From Xestospongia muta (lineage: Eukaryota; Porifera; Demospongiae; Haplosclerida; Petrosiidae), in the NCBI GenBank assembly GCA_963693285.1, contig OY848922.1, positions 5,072,923-5,136,922 on the forward strand: a stretch of DNA of 64,000 nucleotides. Reading direction: 5' to 3'. Both the position numbers and the translations under genes were made by a program. The notes beneath the pieces were generated by a model that saw nothing but the letters and a program-made list of their open reading frames with translations, searched no databases and was not told the DNA's origin. Shown one piece after another: positions 27,092-38,900 of this stretch (within the stretch, counting starts at the first letter, position 1; each line of letters opens with the position of its first letter).

Positions 27092-28066
27092 TTGAATTGA
27101 CTGTTTCATATGTCAATAAGCAAAACACTATGATGTTTACTTTCAGTATGCATTGAATTATTCACTACATACACAGAATTTGTATTAGTGACATTCACTA
27201 CAAAGTTACATATAGTGATAGTCTTTGTATATAATACATAGCAAAGTTATTACATAATACACTGTGTTAAATTGACTATTTCATATGTCAATAAGCAAAA
27301 CACTATGATGTTTACTTTCAGTATGCATTGAATTATTCACTACATACACAGAATTTGTATTAGTGACATTCACTACAAAGTTACATATAGTGATAGTCTT
27401 TGTATATAATACATAGCAAAGTTATCACATAATACACTGTGTTGAATTGACTATTTCATATATCAATAAGCAAAACACTATGATGTTTACTTTCAGTATG
27501 CATTGAATTATTCACTACATACACAGAATTTGTATTAGTGACATTCACTACAAAGTTACATATAGTGATAGTCTTTGTATATAATACATAGCAAAGTTAT
27601 CACATAATACACTGTGTTGAATTGACTATTTCATATGTCAATAAGCAAAACACTATGATGTTTACTTTCAGTATGCATTGAATTATTCACTACATACACA
27701 GAATTTGTATTAGTGACATTCACTACAAAGTTACATATAGTGATAGTCTTTGTATATAATACATAGCAAAGTTATCACATAATACACTGTGTTGAATTGA
27801 CTATTTCATATATCAATAAGCAAAACACTATGATGTTTACTTTCAGTATGCATTGAATTATTCACTACATACACAGAATTTGTATTAGTGACATTCACTA
27901 CAAAGTTACATATAGTGATAGTCTTTGTATATAATACATAGCAAAGTTATTACATAATACACTGTGTTGAATTGACTATTTCATATATCAATAAGCAAAA
28001 CACTATGATGTTTACTTTCAGTATGCATTGAATTATTCACTACATACACAGAATTTGTATTAGTGT
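27092..28066. repeat. 175-bp tandem satellite, about 5.6 copies
   Basis: The landmark 'tcaataagcaaaacac' recurs at 27,113, 27,288, 27,463, 27,638, 27,813 and 27,988, a period of exactly 175 bp. Copies are almost identical, differing at a few sites (atgtca/atatca, ttattac/ttatcac). The last copy stops partway at 28,066, directly against the next repeat. There is no open frame through the unit. Confidence 0.97.
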
Positions 28067-28260
28067 AGAGCAGTAAACATGTTAGGAAGGTGATAAATGG
28101 CTTCTGTTTTTGAGGACTAGCATTTATAGAGCAATAAATATGTTATTATAGAGCAGTAAACATGTTAAGAAGGTGATAAATGGCTTCTGTTTTTGAGAAC
28201 TGGCATTTATAGAGCAGTAAATATGTTATTATAGAGCAGTAAACATGTTATTATAGAGTG
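28067..28260. repeat. 83-bp tandem repeat abutting the satellite
   Basis: The unit begins 'gagcagtaaacatgtta' (28,068 and 28,151), with shorter partial copies at 28,212 and 28,234. It contains 'ggtgataaatggcttctg'. It begins exactly where the 175-bp array is cut off. Confidence 0.85.
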
Positions 28261-28354
28261 ACACAACAATTGGTTAAATAATTGGTTTTCAAACAAAGTC
28301 AAGCAATGCTGATACAACACTTATAATCTTGTGCAGTATCTTACCATGTTGTCT

Positions 28355-28380
28355 CAAATAGAGGTACGGACCTCTATTTG
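28355..28380. repeat. Short perfect hairpin
   Basis: Two 11-bp arms, CAAATAGAGGT and its complement, around a 4-nt loop (acgg). Confidence 0.8.
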
Positions 28381-29999
28381 ATATTACTGTCATCTATAGC
28401 CTCAAGTATTATAATGTATGAATACATAATGTCTTCTTCTATAAAAATTTAATTTTATCATCCATGTCAGTACATATTACTTTACATTAAATAAAAATGA
28501 TACAAATGGCAACAACTACACATATACATACCACTCCCAACATAGTGTAATAGATGCATGTATGTACTTAGTACTGGTATAATAAATGGCATAATATTAT
28601 AGATGCAACCAGTTAAGTATCTGAGTGGCTTCATTCAAGTGTTAACACTTTACTATTCTCACACAGTACTAACAGAACCTGCACTAAAAGAGAGTAAGAG
28701 TTAAGACTGAAAGTATACGTTTCATTGCTAACATAAACTATAAAATTGCATTGCATAGAGCCAGTTTGGTACACATATCACTAAAGAAGTACAATGACTT
28801 TATAAAGCTAAAAATAATATTAAAAGCAGTCATTGTGTCATCATTAAGTTAGTGGAAAGGAGAAGATAAAGATGTCATTGTCTTAAAGTAGCTTAATCTG
28901 TACAAAGGTAAATCTACATTATATTGTTGCACATGTTATTAGCTTATCCTTTATACTTTGCATAAAAATTCTTTTCATATGAAGTACACCAGTCCCATTA
29001 GCCATACCTACTCACTATAATGAAGTGTAAAGGGTTTGTTAGACAAAGACTATGCAGTTGTTGTGATAACGCAGATTCAAAATTCCTATTGCGCATGCTC
29101 GTATTTTTTTCGAGTGCATTATTTAGAATTTAGAACCTACTGATATGCTGAATCTGTAGTACTGTTATCTTTCTTGTACAAGTAGCCCATGATCTTGCAA
29201 ACGTTAAAGTCTATCCGCTCTGGTCACTCCTACTACCAAGTATCATATACTTTTTAGACATATCTGAGAGGTCCATGCACACAGACTCGGCTTCTGTATC
29301 ACCTGTTGTCTGAGTGGTTCTCAAAAACTATTTAAAACGTTCACAATTTTCAGAAACAATGTGTATGATATCCACACGGAATCTGAATCTGTTCTTCAAT
29401 CTGCTATGGCTTGTACCTTTCAAGACAGAAATCCAGGTGACCCTGATCACTGATTGAATCTTGAAACTGACTCATTCCATAACATGATGTTACTGTACTT
29501 TTAATTGAGTCTCAATTTTTTCAGAACTTGTCTAGAATAATAGAATTGTTTCTGTACACCCTCCAAGTGACCCTTTGCTGTTTGCAAGATCTACAATAGA
29601 GATCAAAAGCAATTCAGGTACCATACTCCTAATTATCCTAAGTACTCATACTGTACTTTAGTACAGTGTTCTACCTTACAATATATGTATACTTTGAATG
29701 TATGTAATACTTTGTATCTCTGTTATAACAGAGTGGGAGCTTACCAGAAACTAATTCTTTAGTGGAATATTCATACTTCTCATAATTGTTGTACTGTTTC
29801 TCTGACACTGTCAACATAATATCACATTGACTTATTAATGAATATATGAGGTAAGTATTGATTCCAAACACTGTAAAATATGTTCTTATAATACTGTATT
29901 TGCTAGTTGTTAGGTGTATATTATTGTTACTAAGCGCATACTGTTTGTTAAGTGCACACATTTATCTTGGTCAGAACTCTTTTTTATTAAGCGCTTAAT
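28381..29999. other. Intergenic, no gene seen
   Basis: No recognised domain. The higher-GC stretch at about 29,050-29,640 may be old transposon sequence, but I could not identify it. Confidence 0.35.
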
Positions 30000-30245
30000 G
30001 AATATTAATAAGCAATATGCATGATAATAAATCCATCCTTCATCACAGATACAGCAAAATGATTGTGTTCATTTGCTTCATCTTTCACTGATAGAAGAAC
30101 TCCAACTGAAGGCATTCATATTTTTTTTGTAAATGTGACGACCTCGAATTACGCTGTCAAACGAGAACTCAGTAGAAATACCAGTCATATCTTCCACATG
30201 CTGAAATAAGAGCCACACCCGGAAAGTGACATCATCCGCAAAGGC
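30000..30245 (-). pseudogene. HIRAN-like transposon ORF relic
   Basis: Minus-strand fragments read DDVTFRVWLLFQHVEDM, then SFDSVIRGRHIYKK (about 30,120-30,240). After a frameshift they read NEHNHFAVSVMKDGFII (about 30,020-30,080). The pattern 'FDSV.RG.H.Y...' followed by 'NEHD.FAVAVMKDG..VGH.P' is, as I recall it, that of HIRAN-like domains common in invertebrate mobile-element proteins. It is broken and short, with no start, stop or partner domain recognised. Confidence 0.5.
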
Positions 30246-30374
30246 TATTTGTTAAGAACATATCCTTGTTAAGTGCATATTTTCTTCCTATGAAGAAACA
30301 AGTGCATGACCTTAATAACAGCAAATACGATGAAGTCTGTAATTTGATGTTAGATCATATAGTGTTCACAATAT

Positions 30375-30940
30375 ACAGCTTGCTTACATGTACTTGAGAG
30401 TAAAAGTTGAAAATCCATACAATTATATAGAGATATTCTGCCTACAAAATATATGAGTAATCCCTAAATCCCTTAGCATAATATTGAATACAAGAAACAG
30501 ACTTTGATACCTCTTCATGACTAAATGCAATATCAGCATCAATAATAATAACACAGCAATTGTCTCATGTTTGTTAATAAACCTTGTTTCTATTTCATCC
30601 TTTATGTAGTTGTCTCTGATAGTGTCCTGGAGATAAATACCTTCTAACCCATGAACTAATAGAAACAATTTTTGGCAAATCTACTAAGACAAAGACTTTA
30701 TTGATTCTGTTTTGACTGTTTCACTGTACCATTACTTCATTATGACTGAAAGTACTTGTTACCTTATTTTGTTTCCTAGGAACATACCTCATACCTGTTG
30801 TCACTTCTTCAATGTTAATATTGGGAAATAGTTGTCACATGACTATGACGTCAAATTTAGCTTTACATAATTCAGTCATGTCATCTCTAACATTATCAAG
30901 ATATTTTTGACTTAAGTTTATGTAGCACATTACTTTACAC
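30375..30940 (-). pseudogene. Unrecognised duplicated coding relic, copy 1
   Basis: Homologous to 34,150-34,740 in the same orientation. On the minus strand both copies show conserved protein-like stretches at matching places: VRDDMTELCKAKFDVIVM (about 30,865-30,915), EVTTGMRYVPRKQNK (about 30,775-30,820) and DNYIKDEIETRFINKHETIA (about 30,560-30,620). Frames are interrupted by stops. I do not recognise the family. The match between copies is better in these stretches than around them, which suggests former coding sequence. Confidence 0.45.
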
Positions 30941-31639
30941 CCACCCATTACTATTCAGGTCTTCGTATCCACAACTATTTTATTATAATTATAATTGTCC
31001 ATCATCATTAGGTTATACACTAGCTGTGATTATATCAATACATTGTATTACATGTTACTAGAGATACAGCTCAATAAGAGGAGATAGAGAGACTACTGAA
31101 ATGTAACTTACATAGGCTATTTACAAGAACATGTTATGATAGTCATCATGATATACTATCTCTCGTTTGTCCATCAGGTCAGATTAAATACTCCCATCTG
31201 ACAACTCCATGTTGTTCTATTGTCATAACTCCAAATGATCATTTACAATTTGGATGGATATGGTTGTCAGTTAAATGATCTTATTATGTCACCATCTTAT
31301 AATCAAGTTATAAATGGTCATGATAAACCTATAAAAGTTGTGAAAGTGGCAAGAGCTAATAAAGTAGGTGTCCCATGTCATATTCTGTACTTACTAAGTA
31401 CTTGTAAAGATGACAGTTATGACAATACTGTCTTCATACGTTGCCATAGGAACTTCAAAATGACAAGTAAATATAGTAAGTAAGCTAGGTACCCAAACTC
31501 CACCCACTTATAATACTGATTATAACTCATCACTATTGCAGGTTACATAATTAGTATAGACCCTTTGAGTGCTAAATATATTCATACATAAACTGTATTG
31601 TATCTAATATGTTAGACCCACCCATATAGGTGGAGTTTA

Positions 31640-32240
31640 AGCTGTTGGCCATTTTGGAGTCCTTATGGCTACTGGAGGTTCACGTTCAAGTTATATTTCA
31701 ATGCTTTCTGGGGCCAATAGGACACAATATATTGAAAAAGTGGAACGTTTTAGTGATAAAGGTTCAGTGTGGATATAGATCCATACCAGATCAAAGACTG
31801 GATAGATGAAATAGAGTTGTAGCCACCAGTTGATTTGGAACAATATATTCGTATTTCATTGACACCAACGGGACTTATATCAAAGAGAAACTCAAGCATA
31901 CAAAAGTCTCAAAGCATACAACTACTATAGCAGGTAAGTGCCTTCCCTATTGCATACCTTCAGTTTGCTTGTTTTTCATAGTGGATGAGTACAGACTGTT
32001 TATTTGCACATTATGGAGGCCACTGGTGTGTATTTGTTGAAAGCAATTACGACTCCTTCCCAGAGGCTCAATGACCAGACACATGTAGCTTGGGTTGCTG
32101 TAGAGAACAACAATAATTTTAGTATTTCTACCAGTCACTGTACTTGTATGGCAGCATATGTGCATGTGCATTGTATAGTGATTTCACTACTTGTTAAGGG
32201 ACCATGTCCCTCATTACCTGCGTCCTCATCAAAGTCTAGT
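31640..32240 (+). pseudogene. SWIM-type transposon ORF relic
   Basis: Plus-strand pieces read GSRSSYISMLSGANRTQYIE (about 31,675-31,735), then DPYQIKDWIDEIEL and a block ending LTPTGLIS (about 31,775-31,885). A gtaag donor (31,934) and a ttcatag acceptor (about 31,980) lie between. Then come PSQRLNDQTHVAWVAVE and SHCTCMA (about 32,055-32,160). The last part resembles SWIM zinc-finger regions ('HSQRLN..P..PW......HC.CMAGLGE.CSH'), but the second half of the finger is lost. Stops and frame changes show decay. Such proteins often carry a YqaJ nuclease domain, which is not visible here. Confidence 0.45.
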
Positions 32241-32570
32241 TCAGCAAGACAACACAGGTATGCTTCTTCATCATCAGTGATGGCATCATGACAAATGATA
32301 CCTTCCATACCTGGTGTTTCAACAACTTGAGTGACTTCATTGTGACCACTATCATTAACTCATTAACTTCATTGTGACCACTATCTTTAACTGAATCATT
32401 TTGACCACTATCTTCAACATGAGTGTCATAACTGTGACCACTTCCACTACAGTCCATATTTCCAGAGTTGGTATCTAGGCTGGTTTCACTTGCATCAAAT
32501 GGTATGTTATTAACCTTGTCACTACATTTGCCCTTCTTACGTTTTTTTTTATGTAATTACAACTTCCTTC

Positions 32571-34149
32571 TTTTTAGAACTTGAAACAGTTATGGGAGCT
32601 ATGAGTATCTGCATATCTTTGATCTTTTGTATACACAAACACTGATGGAGCATAATCAATGAGCCATGGATCATCTGTGTGCCTTCCTACAATATTTTAT
32701 TAACACTATTTTTAAATACATGCTAACTTACCTCTCACAAAGTGATCACTACGTGCACGTGAATGTTCAGAAGGCTACAATTATCTGTCTGAGTGCATCC
32801 ATTCATTTAGTTTTTTCTCTATATCTTTATGAAACCGATAAAATGATACCATGGCTTTTCCTTGAAGGTTATTACAGCCAAGAGCGCAACAGTAAGGCAT
32901 TGGTTTATTGTGAAAGGACCTTCAATCCAAAATGGCGGATTAAAATTTTATTACATTTTTTTCTTATTAGATACAAAACGGTAACGTATGAATATATTTA
33001 GCACTCAAGATGTCTATACTATGTAAGTGACTTTGTAAATGATTGTGATGACAATGTATCCTACATTACTGTTGATATATAAGACTAACTGATCTGTCAT
33101 TCAAAAGTATGTAGTGTACACAGTCAACACTTTATTTATTCACTTAGAAAAGATGAGATGTCTTCATTACCTGTTAACTACCTTATACTAAGCTCCTTTG
33201 TTCATAATATGTAGTTTCTTTATTCCTGTTAAAAATATAAAATATATCATTTCAATAGATATGTACCTTTGATCTGTAAGCTTTGTTCAACATGATCATG
33301 ATATAAACAAATTGTTTATCATTATAATAATTTTCATGACCAGGCTTATTCATGTTTTAGAAGTACACTTGGTTTTCTAGACATATAATCAGATCTATTA
33401 TATAACAATTAATTCAGAGGAAATAGTCATACTTTTGTGCTCAAAAATCAGTAAACTGTTCTACATATTTGATTCCTCTATTTCATATATGTCCTTAGCC
33501 TATGCCATGCACATGTAACCTTTCATTTATTTGTTTATTACCACATTATGTACACACACATGACTACAACCAATACAGAAATTACATAGTTGTCACAATC
33601 TTGTCACAATTACATAGGGTAATGGCAAGCTTTAGAGAACCTTGGTTCTGATTTGTGTTTAAGTTATCACTCATTATCTACCTTGTCATAAAGTTATATT
33701 AAATATGTCATTTAATGAACAACCTTGTATAGTGACTTTCAAAAGTGGGAGCTAGGTCCCTATAGGTATATAGTGTATAACACCTTATAATATGTGAAAG
33801 TACTAAACATCAAATACCCTATTTACTTATCTTTGTCTGTAGAGGTTATTAAATGAATGATTTATTATCATCACATATTAATTCGCAATACATATCATGT
33901 AGTATATTTATATTATGTTAATTTTTCAGACATTGTTATTTTGTACATCATAATTAACATAATCAAATACGATGATGTAATGTGATGATCATGTATTTTA
34001 CATTAGTTTTGACATAAAGACTTATTTAAGTCAGTATTAACTGTGTGATGTACTTGTTCAACACAATAATCAATACTGACTGTATAGTGTTTTATATGTT
34101 CTGTGTAATTTGTTGTCTCAGTAGCTCGTATGGTGTTCATAATGTATAT
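32571..34149. other. Intergenic, no gene seen
   Basis: AT-rich, no recognised coding sequence. A 111-codon plus-strand frame (32,666-33,001) resembles no known protein. Confidence 0.4.
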
Positions 34150-34740
34150 CTTGCTTATATATACTTGAGAGTAAAAGTTGAAAATCCTTACACTTGTATA
34201 CAGATATTCTTTGTACAAAATATATGAGTAATCTCTTCATATTTTTTTCTGTACCTCAGCATTATTTTGAATACAAGAAACAGAATGTGATACCTCTTCA
34301 CGACTAAACACATTAGCAGGTTGTATCCTTTGTTTCCATATTTTCTATATCAATACTAACATAGCAAGTGTGTCATGTTTGTTAACAAACCTTGTTTGTA
34401 TTCCATCCTTTATGTAGTTGTCTTTGATAGGGTCTAGGAGATAAATAGCATTCAAGACATGAACGAATAGAAACAATTTCTGGTAAATCTAGTAAGACAA
34501 AGAGTTTATTGATTCTGTTTTGACTGTTTCACTGTACCATATGCATTACTCCATGACGACTGAAAATACTTGCTACCTTATTTGTTCCTTAGGAAAATAC
34601 CTCATACCTGTTGTCAGTTCTCCAATGTTCATATTCAGCAGTAGTTGTCGTATGACTATGAGATCGAATTCATCTTTACAAAATTCAGTCACATCTTTTT
34701 TAATATTATCTATCAAGGTATTTTTGACTGAAGTTTATAT
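34150..34740 (-). pseudogene. Unrecognised duplicated coding relic, copy 2
   Basis: Second copy of the relic at 30,375-30,940. Minus-strand stretches include KKDVTEFCKDEFDLIVIRQ (34,640-34,700), GELTTGMRYFPKEQ (about 34,585-34,630), LLDLPEIVSIRS (about 34,460-34,500) and DNYIKDGIQTRFVNKHDTLA (about 34,365-34,430). Fewer stops than in copy 1, but still frame-broken. It lies about 220 bp beyond the start of the shared 3' flank of gene B. Confidence 0.45.
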
Positions 34741-34957
34741 AGCACATTCCTTTATACCAACAACCATTACTATAAAAGTTGGCATGAATAATCTTGTTAA
34801 TCTGTCTTCATCTCTCTTTTTATTTGTTTCATTTATCTCATGTGGACTAGTACTTGTAGCAATAATAACAAGATCTATATTAAAGCAGTCAACATTAATT
34901 TTATTTAAATGATACTGACAATTCATCATCTTCAAATTCTTCTAAGTGACTTGATTC

Positions 34958-35684
34958 TTTGTGTGAGTATTTTATCATTATTATTGCCGATCATTATCCA
35001 TTTATAATTACCACATTTTATTAATCTATTCTTGTATTTCAAACACTAGCATTCCTACTTTCTTTCCCTGACTAAAGATTGATTTTACAATGTTGAACTT
35101 TTTAGAAGTTCTTTAGTATTAAAGAAGACAATTGTATGGAGAAGTGTAAATGATGTCAAGTACTATATGTATAAATGGAGTTAGTCCCACCAATTAAAGT
35201 ATAATACATATGTAGTATATAAAGACTGCTATGTTCATGAGCAAGACGTAATAATGTGGTATAATATATATGTTCACCTCATGTATGAAGTTACTGATAT
35301 TTACTTGTATGTCAGTGAAACCAGCCAGTCTCTCTAATTTGATATCAAATATGTAGCCAATGCATGCACTTTACTCTATAGTTATTGATATTAATTTACT
35401 ACCATGAGAAAATACTGTTATTGAGCAAATTATCAAATTATACTAAAAATAAAGGATCAGTTATTGATATTAATTTACTACCATGAGAAATTACTGTTAT
35501 TGAGCAAATTATCAAATTATACTACAAAATAAAGGATCAGCATTAATATATTTTTATTATTTATGTGAATTAACAAAAGAACACACCAAATAAATGTTTA
35601 CAAAAATTTAGGATTTAATCAAAATGAACTTAAATCAAAGAGTAACAATATAAAACTTTCATAACTAAAAGGGACAAAGTTACT
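34958..35684. repeat. 3' flank shared by genes A and B (B copy)
   Basis: Counterpart of 15,058-15,703. It differs mainly by an extra 80-bp tandem duplication (35,382-35,540). Confidence 0.85.
35382..35540. repeat. 80-bp tandem duplication, two copies
   Basis: The segment from 'ttattgatattaatttac' to 'aaataaaggatcag' occurs twice head to tail (boundary at 35,460/35,461) with two or three differences. Gene A's flank has one copy, so this arose after the A/B flanks separated or were last homogenised. Confidence 0.93.
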
Positions 35685-35971
35685 TTATTCATTTTTAATC
35701 GACAGAAAATGACGTATGTTTTCAGCAACAGACAGGTCATCAACAGGAGGTAACTCTACAGCTGTTATGATGACACTCCATTTAACTTCAGTAGGTCGTC
35801 CATCGATCCATAATTGAAGAACCTCAGACAGTCTCCGTTTATCACTGAAATAACTTTGTTGTAGAGACATCAAATCTCCATAATCAATGTTCAATGCTTC
35901 TCCTATTTCATACCATTTATACGCAATAGGAGATAGTAAACGAAAGACCTGTACTTTGTCTGGTTTGCTTT
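35685..35971 (-). CDS. Gene B last exon: Death domain 2
   Basis: 95 codons including the stop. Death-fold pattern: 'YKWYEIGEALNI' (W-x-x-IG-x-x-L), 'LSEVLQLWID', 'WSVIITAVELPPV' and 'ENIRHFL'. The TAA stop at 35,685-35,687 lies inside AATAAA, so the 3' UTR may be very short unless later signals are used. Confidence 0.88.
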
Positions 35972-38900
35972 CTGCAAAATAATGAATATAAAAATGAATT
36001 ATTACTAGAGAGTACATAAAATCCTTAAAACATAAAAATATAGAATAAATTGATTTAGAAATGAATTACTCTAGGGAACAAATAAACAGTATTTGATTGA
36101 GAGACAACACAACTTAAAAGTCAGTCTTCAAAAAAGTATATAAGTCCAACCAAAAGACTTTGTTCACTTACCAATATCTATGGTAATATGATCTGCTGTC
36201 TCAGCCTCAGATGGAGAAATGTATGGTGTAGCAGTACTTTGTTCTAAATAAAAAAACATGAGGTAAATAAATCTGTAAAAAGTTAAAATCTCATTAAATC
36301 AGATTTAACTGGTTGCTGTAAGTATCCATATGAAAATATCATACATGTGATGATATGGTTTGACAATTAAAGAATCCAGTACACAGGCTAGCATAATTTG
36401 AGATTATTATGAAAAGTTTGCCAGAATTATTATTACCATTTTGAGATAATATTTCTTGCACAATACAAAGTTGACCAATGGCCTTTAGAGCTTCAATGAA
36501 ATCTTCTCTGTTAGCATTTCCACTTTTTAACCATGTTACTAACATGTCTTTACGAGATGGTGCAGGTTGATAGTGATTGAGTGCTTTAATATCTTTTATT
36601 ACAGTATCTTTAACACCAAGATGTATACCCATTTTTTCCCAGTCATCAACCTCTTTTATGAGCTTTACAAGAGCAGAAAGGTGACTCTCATCTATCATAT
36701 ATAATAATCAGTAAGTCAATATTTTTATGGCACAATTACCTAGTGGTCCATTTGGTAAATTAGAGGAGACTGAAATAACAGCTATTTCATCTTCTAGAAT
36801 ACGAAAGACATAAAATAATCACAAACCATCCATAAAAATATATAATGCAGAAATGGTGAATAAAAGGAAGTCCTAATTAATTTATATTGATTAACACACC
36901 TCACAATGATAGGTTGACCTAATAGTGTACTATAGTCATTAATACAATGTATTTACTTAGTGATATATCAGATAAATGTATCAACACAACATTACCTTTT
37001 TCAATGGCATTCTTTGATGTATTTGCAGGGTCTGATAATAAAAAAATGTGTATCTACTATGCAATACCTTAGCTATAATCTTACCAATTAGCCAACAGGT
37101 TTGTCTTTTATCAATTAATTCAAGTATTGGGAGTTTCTGTTCAATACTGCATCTTATTAAAGGTGGATCATCATCCCAAGATATAATAACTGGATGTAAC
37201 TTGTATCCACTTTCACTGTGCTCTTGTTTACAAGGGACAGATACTTCAGCTTTGAGTGCCCCTTCATCATATGCCAATATATCAGAACAAGCTGATATAG
37301 CTTCACAGATAACATTGCGCAATGTAAAGCAATTTTTAGTTACACCATTGTAGTAGACCTCAATCCAATAGAATCGATCAATTAGTAGGACAGAACCAAA
37401 TAAATCTTCGGAATATAGTAAAACAGCATATCGAAGCTGTCTTGGAAATGCAAGTGAACAACTATCTAAATCAAATTGTGGACGTTCTGTTCTGTCAACA
37501 AGAGCAACTACAACAGCTGGAAACACACCCTACAAAATAGAGAATGATGTTATTTTTTACTAATTATGAAAACAAATTTGCAGAAGTTACTCTAATTTGT
37601 AAGAGAATGCTTTTAATACTAACAAAATCAATGCTTGTTGAGTTGTAGAAGAGTTACATCACTTACCTGAGGAACGACTTTGCTTCTGAATGTAATAATC
37701 ATTGGATCACATTTTCTTTGAAAAAGAACTATGTCTTTCTCTTTTGCTTGTTTAGGTGGTAATACTACTGGCATAAAATAACGCTTAACACCATCAGCTG
37801 TCGAGAGTGGAGTAATGATATGCAGATAACGAAGCAACATTAAAAAGGCATGCTTTGTAAAAAGAGAAGAAACAAATGGTAGGCAAACATTATCAAGTAA
37901 AGATTCATCAAATACTCCAAATTCACGAAATGCTCGTTGAGTGTTTGGTGTTATAGACTTACCCTCGAGTAAAATATCCTCTAAGGAGTCTACAAATGAC
38001 ACACGTATCAATGCTGAGAGCATATCAAGGAGATATTGAGGATTACTAAATATTACGTTATGAAGGACAATTGGAAAATACAGGAACAAGGCCATGGTAT
38101 GTAAGTGGGATAAAGAATTCAGGACATCATTTCCATCCATACCAAGACTACCTCCAATACCATGACAAGACTCTAATGAAATTATTCCATGATCCTCTTG
38201 TGATGCCTCCTCTTTCAAACACAATTCAAACATGTACCAACGTACTGGTATTGGTGCAGCGATGCTAATATCCTTCTCATAGGACATAATATGCTGTCGA
38301 AGAGAAGATGATATCTTCCTTCGATTCCACCTGCAAAGATTATCAACAGGAAATATGAGCTCTCTTCGATCTTCATTATGAAAAATAAAATGGTCATGAA
38401 ACTCACTAAGAGTAGACAGTAGCTGCTCATTCTTAAACTCTAATGGCTCATACAATCCTTTTTTCGCACGCTTAATCTTATCATAGCAAGTGCCAATGAT
38501 CATAAAAAGTGGTAAGCTTTTCTTTCCTTTTACAGCAATAGCATATTTAGAAGAAACTATCGAATGCACAAAATGCTCTATCAGCTCTAGGTTGGTCATC
38601 TGTAACTCACTGGGTTGATTGAGCAACTTACCATTCAGTGAGTAGCAAAACTGAGGCTTTTCAAAGAAGCTTTCTGTTAACTTTGTACAGATTATATTTA
38701 TGGCATTGCCACGAATAAATGCTCGTGATACATCAGCAAATTGTGGCTGGCCACCACTATCAAGAACATTTATCCATGTGGCTTTGTGGCGGTTTTGTGT
38801 TGTCTTTTGCTCTGCAAAAATTTTTGCTAATTCCTTAGAATATTGATCACGATCTGAATTGGTATTGTAAGCTGAATTTGCTCTAGGAGGGCTGTTGCTA

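Noticed and set aside
29671..29961. 96-codon minus-strand frame
   Set aside because: No recognisable domain; AT-rich codon content as in random frames here.
31235..31483. 82-codon plus-strand frame
   Set aside because: No recognisable similarity, and no exon boundaries fit it.
32236..32457. Minus-strand frame with DSGHNE-type repeats
   Set aside because: It reflects a short internal tandem repeat, with no domain. It could be part of a decayed transposon protein but cannot be supported.
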